Assembly (NCBI RefSeq): GCF_048544455.1
Contig: NC_133534.1
Span: forward strand, 120,924,269 to 120,988,268
Direction: 5' to 3'
Origin: Silene latifolia
Taxonomy: Eukaryota > Streptophyta > Magnoliopsida > Caryophyllales > Caryophyllaceae
DNA: 64,000 nucleotides
Shown: positions 59,089 through 64,000 of the stretch, piece by piece
Position numbering within the stretch: the first letter of the stretch is position 1
Layout of the letters: each line of letters starts with the position of its first letter
Made by a program: the position numbers and the translations under genes
The notes under the pieces: model-generated
Told to the model about the DNA's origin: nothing
Databases searched by the model: none
The model's input: only the letters and a program-made list of their open reading frames with translations

Positions 59089-59106
59089 TGGCGCCATTGC
59101 CGGGGA
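59089..59106 (+). promoter_or_regulatory. Element C primer-binding site (tRNA-Asp type)
   Basis: TGGCGCCATTGCCGGGGA a few bases after the LTR; one base from the Athila consensus. Confidence 0.85.
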
Positions 59107-59131
59107 CGGTGTTAACTTGATTTGATTTTCT

Positions 59132-59638
59132 TTGATTGTCTTTATTTGTGTCTTTCTTTGCCTTGGGGAAGTAAAAATCCTCAAGGTACTTCTCATCTTT
59201 TCTCTTAGTGCATTTTGCAAGATGGATATTATAGATTGTTTTGTTGAGGACCACTTGAGTATACCTTTCTTCAAAGACCCTATGCAATCATTGGAAGCCT
59301 TAGAAGCAAGTAAGGCCAAAAATATGCATTGGGAATTGGAAGTAGATCTTCTTGAGGCCGCTCTAGCCAACAAAGAACTTACTCATGAGCAATCCATATT
59401 GGTACGTAACATTCTTGTGGAAGCATATCAACCCATAGAAGATGATATCATACAAGCCGAGGAGCTAGAAGAATTTGTCATGGAATTTGAGTATGATGAG
59501 ATTAGTGAGCTTGAAGAACAAGTTGAATATGCCATGAGAATGGAATGTCTAATGGAAATGGAGCAAGTCCTTAATGAATCTTCAATGGAAGAAAGTGAGG
59601 TACAAGTTCCAACTCTAAAACCCTTCCCCCAAATTTGA
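59132..59638 (+). pseudogene. Element C acidic ORF leading into pol
   Basis: 168-aa ORF starting about 25 nt after the primer site (MRSKN-type gag start absent; the readable part includes MDIIDCFVEDHLSIPFFKDP). Very acidic (EELEEFVMEFEYDEISELEE). It ends PTLKPFPQ, the block that in Athila elements precedes the RT, and a one-base frameshift near 59626 separates it from LKYAYLDES. No gag core, zinc knuckle or DLGA protease. Confidence 0.7.
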
Positions 59639-61200
59639 AATATGCTTACCTTGACGAATCTAAGACTAAACCTGTGATTGTTAATGACAAACTTGATGAG
59701 AACCAATTGGGAAAATTTCTTGATGTGTTGAAACAACATGAAAAGGCTATAGGTTATAGTCTAGATGATCTTAAGGGGATAAGTCCTAATTTTTGCATGC
59801 ATAGAATTCATTTAGAAGAATACCATAGACCTACCATCCAATCTCAAAGGATATTAAACCCCCACATGCAAGAAGTTGTAAAAGCGGAGGTTATGAAATT
59901 ACTTGATGCAGGAATCATATATCCTATATCGGATTCCTTGTGGGTTAGCCTCGTTCAAGTGGTACCCAAGAAAGGAGGTACCACGGTAGTAACAAATGAT
60001 AAGAATGAGCTAATACCCATAAGGAAGATCACCGGTTGGCGTATGTGTATTGACTATCGAAAATTGAATTCCGCAACAATAAAGGATCATTTCCCCTTAC
60101 CATTCATTGACCAAAAGCTTCAGAGGTTAGCCTCTAATAAGTTCTTTTGCTACCTTGACGGGTATTCGGGATTCTTCCAATTCTGAATACACCCGGATGA
60201 CCAACATAAGACCACCTTCACATGCCCTTATGGTACTTTTGCATATAGGAGAATGCCTTTTGGTTTATGTAATGCCCCTACTACTTTCCAAAGATGCATG
60301 ATGCGTGTCTTCTCCGACTATCTAGAAACCATAATGGAAGTCTTTATGAATGATTTTAGCGTTTTTGGAAAAGCCTTTGACTCTTGCTTGCATAATCTTT
60401 CGCTTGTATTGCAAAAAATGTGAAGATGTTAGTCTCGTTTTGAATTGGGAAAAGTGTCACTTTATGGTCAATGAAGGTATTGTTTTGGGTCATTTAATCT
60501 CGGAAAAGGGCATCGAAGTCGATAAAGCTAAAGTTGAGGTGATAGAGAATCTCTCACCTCCCGTGAATGAGAGGGGTGAGAAGTTTTCTCGGCCACGCGG
60601 GTGTCTATCCCCGTTTTATAAAAGATTTCTCAAAAATCGCGAAACCCCTCATCAACTCTTACTTAAATATGCCCAATTCCACCTCACTAATGAGTGTGTT
60701 GAAGCTTTTAATATAATTAAGGAAGCACTAATCTTAGCACAGATCATTCAACCACCAAATTGGGAACTACCATTCGAGATCATGTATGATGCGAGTAACT
60801 ACGTCGTTGGAGCGGTTCTTGGCCAATGGGTAGGAAGGGCTTTGCATGCTATCTATTATATAAGCAAGACTCTTGATTCCTCCCAAGTGAATTATGATAC
60901 TACCGAAAAGGAACTTCTTGCCATTGTCTATGCATTAAACAAATTCCGTTCCTATTTGTTTGTATCAAAAGTGATTATTTTCTCGGATCACCGTGCTCTT
61001 CGACATCTCTTGATAAAGAAAGAAGCAAAACAAGATTGTTGAGATGGATTTTGCTACTCCAAGAATTTGATTTAGAAATAAGAGATAAGAAGGGGGCCGA
61101 GAATATGGTAGCGGATCACTTGTCGAGAATCCGATTTCATGATGAAGAGGGAGAGACACCGATCAATGACTCTTTCCCCGATGATATTTTTATGGCCATT
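59635..61200 (+). pseudogene. Element C reverse transcriptase and RNase H
   Basis: Athila-type pol: QHEKAIGYSLDDLKGISPNF, ILNPHMQEVVKAEVMKLLDA, GIIYPISDS, VVPKKGGTTVV and ITGWRMCIDYRKLN. A TGA follows FFQF at 60184. The catalytic box then reads EVFMNDFSVFG, with Asn (60349-60351) where RTs need Asp. A frameshift follows near 60360. RNase H has [31 protein letters not shown] and [10 protein letters not shown]. After another shift at 61040 come [20 protein letters not shown] and DHLSRI. Clearly inactive. Confidence 0.92.
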
Positions 61201-61201
61201 C

Positions 61202-62551
61202 TGTAACACCCCCTCATACCAAGGTACCTTACCAGGACTACCCAAGGATGAAAGGCTGTTACCATCTCGGTTGCCCGAGGTTAGTATATATCAAAAGCGT
61301 CCGTCCTAAACACATTTATTAGAAGTACTGTAAAGTATTAATGTTTACAACAATCCAAATCCAAACCAAAACCAATAAAGTGAATACAACTGAGGACAAC
61401 TACAAAATCATAGCTAAGACTCGTGACTGTGATACTACAACTGGTGATGACGACTTCCCCATGACCGCCCCAACTCACCAAATGCAATACTTGTCAAGTC
61501 TGCTCACCATCCCCGAATGGATCACCGCAGGTTTTACAAAACAACAACAACGGGGTCAGTACCATTCAATCAATGTAAGACAAACAAACAATGTAACCGA
61601 CTGATTATCCTCCATAGTAACCGACTACAAACCGAAGTGTGTAGCCCTGCCAGATTACCCATCGCAACAGGTAATCCACTCCGTCAGTGGGTGACCGCAG
61701 CCCATCCCCACCAAGTCCAGCTCATCAACGAGCGACTAACAATCCCTGTCCCTTAATGTGCACATCCCCTCCCGTGACGGGTTCCACGGAGGGTGAACTA
61801 GGGTGTGAAGCCACTCCCGTAAGTGACTCCACCACAATCACACAACACCACAGCATCACAGCTGTCACAACATCACAACCGTCACAACACAACCACATCA
61901 CCACCGTCATCACAACACCCATACTCCGATGATCGTGAGATAACAACAATCACAACACAAGCACGAGTCTTAAATCAATTAACGATGAATCGAGTAGGGA
62001 AACCCTACCTTTTCCGCAATCCGCTTACGCTGCAATCAACCATACAAATGCATAACAATTACCACATCGTCACCTACAACAACAATCATATAATTCTAAT
62101 CACTAACTGCAAAACCCCCATTTCCCCCAATTCAGAGAATAAAGACAAACCCTAGAAGTAATCATCAACAACATAGGGATAAAGACTTACCGGCGAAAGA
62201 ATGAAAGATTGAACGCAAGGACTACGACGATTGCCCACACAGTGGAGGATTAGGGAGTGATTAGAGAAATCGTAAAATGTTTAGGGTTGTAAATGACGTT
62301 TAGAAACTGTCTTTCAATATTAAATAACCCTAAACACTCCCGCATCAACCGCTGAAATATTACTCGCCAGACCGGATACTCGGTCGAGTAAAGTGTATAC
62401 TCGGCCGAGTATCCTCTACTCGGTCGAGTATTCACTATACTCGGCCGAGTATTCCTCGGCAGAACCTAAACAGACTACATTCTTGACACTACTCGGCCGA
62501 GTAGGCTCTACTCGGTCGAGTACTTAACTTATAAAAATCCGTAGTATTACA
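61202..62551 (-). repeat. Tekay-2 3' LTR
   Basis: 1350 bp. It shares with Tekay-1 the start, ACCATCTCGGTTGCCCGAGG (61261), CACCATCCCCGAATGGATCA and the tail, but its palindromes are TACTCGGTCGAGTA/TACTCGGCCGAGTA rather than TACTCGATCGAGTA. Confidence 0.87.
62377..62522. repeat. Palindrome array in Tekay-2 LTR
   Basis: 14-bp units centred at 62383.5, 62404.5, 62423.5 and 62444.5 (spacings 21, 19, 21), then 62496.5 and 62515.5 (19). GGTC and GGCC centred units alternate. Confidence 0.9.
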
Positions 62552-62739
62552 ATCTTCCCCCCTTAAAAAGAACTTCGTCCCCGAAGTTCCAACCCAACCT
62601 ATAAAACATGAACACCTAACACCAACTCCGCCAACCACGCTTACTAGATAACCTATCCTCTCGATATAAACTCCATAATATTACCGAATTAATAACCACA
62701 ATATAATATTGCCAACTCTGTCTCACTTCTATAACACTC

Positions 62740-64000
62740 TGTAACACCCCGATTTATTAAGGAGTCTTTAGCAAGGCATTCCCTAATAAACCGGACTGTT
62801 ACCATCTCGGTTTCCCGAGGTAGTGAATAACAAAGACATAGAACCAAATTACTTTAATTATACTTTAAATGAATACTGTTTACAAAACCGTACAAACTAA
62901 GACTTTAGTAAAACAAAATTTACCAACTCGCAGCGGAAATAAAACTTGTAAACTATGTGGATGACTAAACATGATTAAATCAAAATGGACTAGATACTAA
63001 GTCAGGCAATCCAAGCTCTCTTCCCATCCAGCTCCCATCGGTCTCGAGGTACTGTCAATCTGCTCCCATTAAGGTTCACCGCAGTGTTCACGAATACACG
63101 GGGTCAACCACGAGGTTGAGTAGGTAATACAATGCAACAAGTATATATGATATGCATGCTCCTCCATCGCCACCACCATCTCATCACAACTCATAACCCG
63201 GAACACCCAGCCATACCGATCCCCGGTAGACTTTATATCGACCGTAGCCGATCTGCGAGCTCGCAGCTGAGGACACCAGGGCAAGTCCTGCAGAACCCGC
63301 CTGGGCCTTATCACAACATCATCATCACCACACCACATCACCAAAACATCCTCCATCTCCAATGCATATGAATGCTCAAAAGGAATTAATGCAACACAAT
63401 ATGTATATCATTGAACTGAACATTTATAAAATCACGCCAACTACCAAATGTTGTGATAACATATTCAATACGAACAAATCAATCAACGGTCACAGCTTGG
63501 ACATATGAAACATAACCAAGTTAACACAATTCAACAACAGCGATATTAAGTCGAATGTATTTCCCTACCTCAAAGTGCCAGCAAATCCAATTAAGCAGCT
63601 CAAACAGTCCAAACAATAAAGCAACAGATCTGACTGTCAATGCTTCACAACTCCGTCACCTAATTAAAATATAATAACCACATATATAATTACTAATTAT
63701 CCGTATCATAAATTAATTATTTATAACTTATATATAAATTATTCTTTATAGATTATATAAATAAAATGATTATTTACGATGTTTATTTATATTATTTAAT
63801 AATATATAACCGTCTCAATAACGAAAAGCCGTTTCAAAATAATTAATACAATGTCCTCGACAAGGCTCTTTAACCCGTGTTTTACTATGCCCTCGTAAGG
63901 TCCTACCGCCACGTCGCCACCATGGTTAGCTACCCTGGTCCACGGTGGTTCCAGGTGGTCAAACCACCGGCCCCGTAGGTCAACCACTAGCCCAAACACG
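62740..64000. mobile_element. Third TGTAACACCCC-type LTR, cut by the window end
   Basis: Starts TGTAACACCCCGATTT after a possible duplication cactc (62735-62739). It has ACCATCTCGGTTTCCCGAGG (62801-62820) at the same offset as the Tekay LTRs, but is otherwise different. No coding recognised. The right end and orientation are not visible; the last 350 bases are AT-rich, then GC-rich. Confidence 0.6.

Larger units (their letters stand above)
57349..61201 (+). mobile_element. Element C: gag-less Athila-like retrotransposon, left part
   Basis: Plus orientation. 5' LTR, tRNA-Asp-type primer site, an acidic ORF, then RT and RNase H of Athila type. Gag and protease are missing: the leader runs directly into the region normally found between protease and RT. 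It is interrupted at 61201 by Tekay-2 (duplication cattc, 61197-61201); integrase and the 3' LTR lie beyond the window. Confidence 0.88.
61202..62739 (-). mobile_element. Tekay-2: Tekay-related element, left end
   Basis: LTR 61202-62551 (TGTAACACCCCC...GTATTACA), then the polypurine tract on the minus strand (62552-62568, CTTTTTAAGGGGGGAAGA), then internal sequence resembling Tekay-1 after its LTR (AACTTCGTCCCCGAAGTT). So the element is minus-oriented and this is its 3' end. It is interrupted at 62740 by another LTR. Confidence 0.85.

Noticed and set aside
61341..62155. Overlapping Thr/His/Gln-rich plus ORFs in the Tekay-2 LTR
   Set aside because: They come from CAC/ACA-rich LTR sequence; the element reads on the minus strand and no domain is seen.

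Overview
The window is intergenic nuclear DNA from a flowering plant (eudicot) with a large, repeat-rich genome. Almost all of it is plant LTR retrotransposons inserted into one another. The evidence is tRNA-Asp- and tRNA-iMet-type primer sites, Athila-, chromovirus/Tekay- and Ty1/copia-type proteins, an L1-type LINE tail and a CACTA transposase. I saw no intact host housekeeping gene, no tRNA or rRNA gene and no CRISPR. The species cannot be fixed from sequence alone; Caryophyllales is only a guess.

Left nest (1-50350), outermost to innermost. A decayed CACTA transposon, reading minus, holds a transposase remnant at 46236-47677. An Athila-like LTR, D, sits in that transposase gene. D is split into four pieces between 27330 and 46235 by a Tekay element (27656-35935, TSD tcaat), a 5'-truncated LINE (36349-37250, 15-bp TSD) and a gag-protease-only Athila relative, TG2 (37323-45722, TSD acttg). 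A second Athila-like element, B, lies within D (22191-27329 visible). B is interrupted by copia element F (minus; 1-903 plus 17843-22190). F is interrupted by a further Athila relative, A (904-17842, TSD aactc). A is interrupted by a second gag-protease-only element, TG1 (1438-9853, TSD acgct), and by a 1.1-kb fold-back element (11985-13110, TSD ttgtg). The stack is six levels deep.

Right part (50351-64000). A poorly assigned stretch with higher GC patches and a rotten copia RNase H fragment is followed by copia element E (53498-57348, same family as F). E is cut in its gag by Athila-like element C (57349-61201), C by a Tekay-related element (61202-62739), and that by yet another LTR (62740 to the window end).

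How the elements relate. TG1, TG2 and B keep gag and protease and show no reverse transcriptase. C keeps reverse transcriptase and RNase H but lacks gag and protease. A has no recognisable retroelement enzyme. The Athila-type group is therefore a set of defective, probably trans-mobilised elements sharing a tRNA-Asp-type primer site and a distinctive end module: a hairpin with a GGA-type loop directly followed by a 19-nt polypurine tract. A second, cross-family signal is short GC-centred palindromes spaced about 21 bp apart in Athila-type and Tekay-type elements, in LTRs, leaders and even coding linkers. Many reading frames of very young elements are broken by single-base indels, some of which may be sequencing errors.
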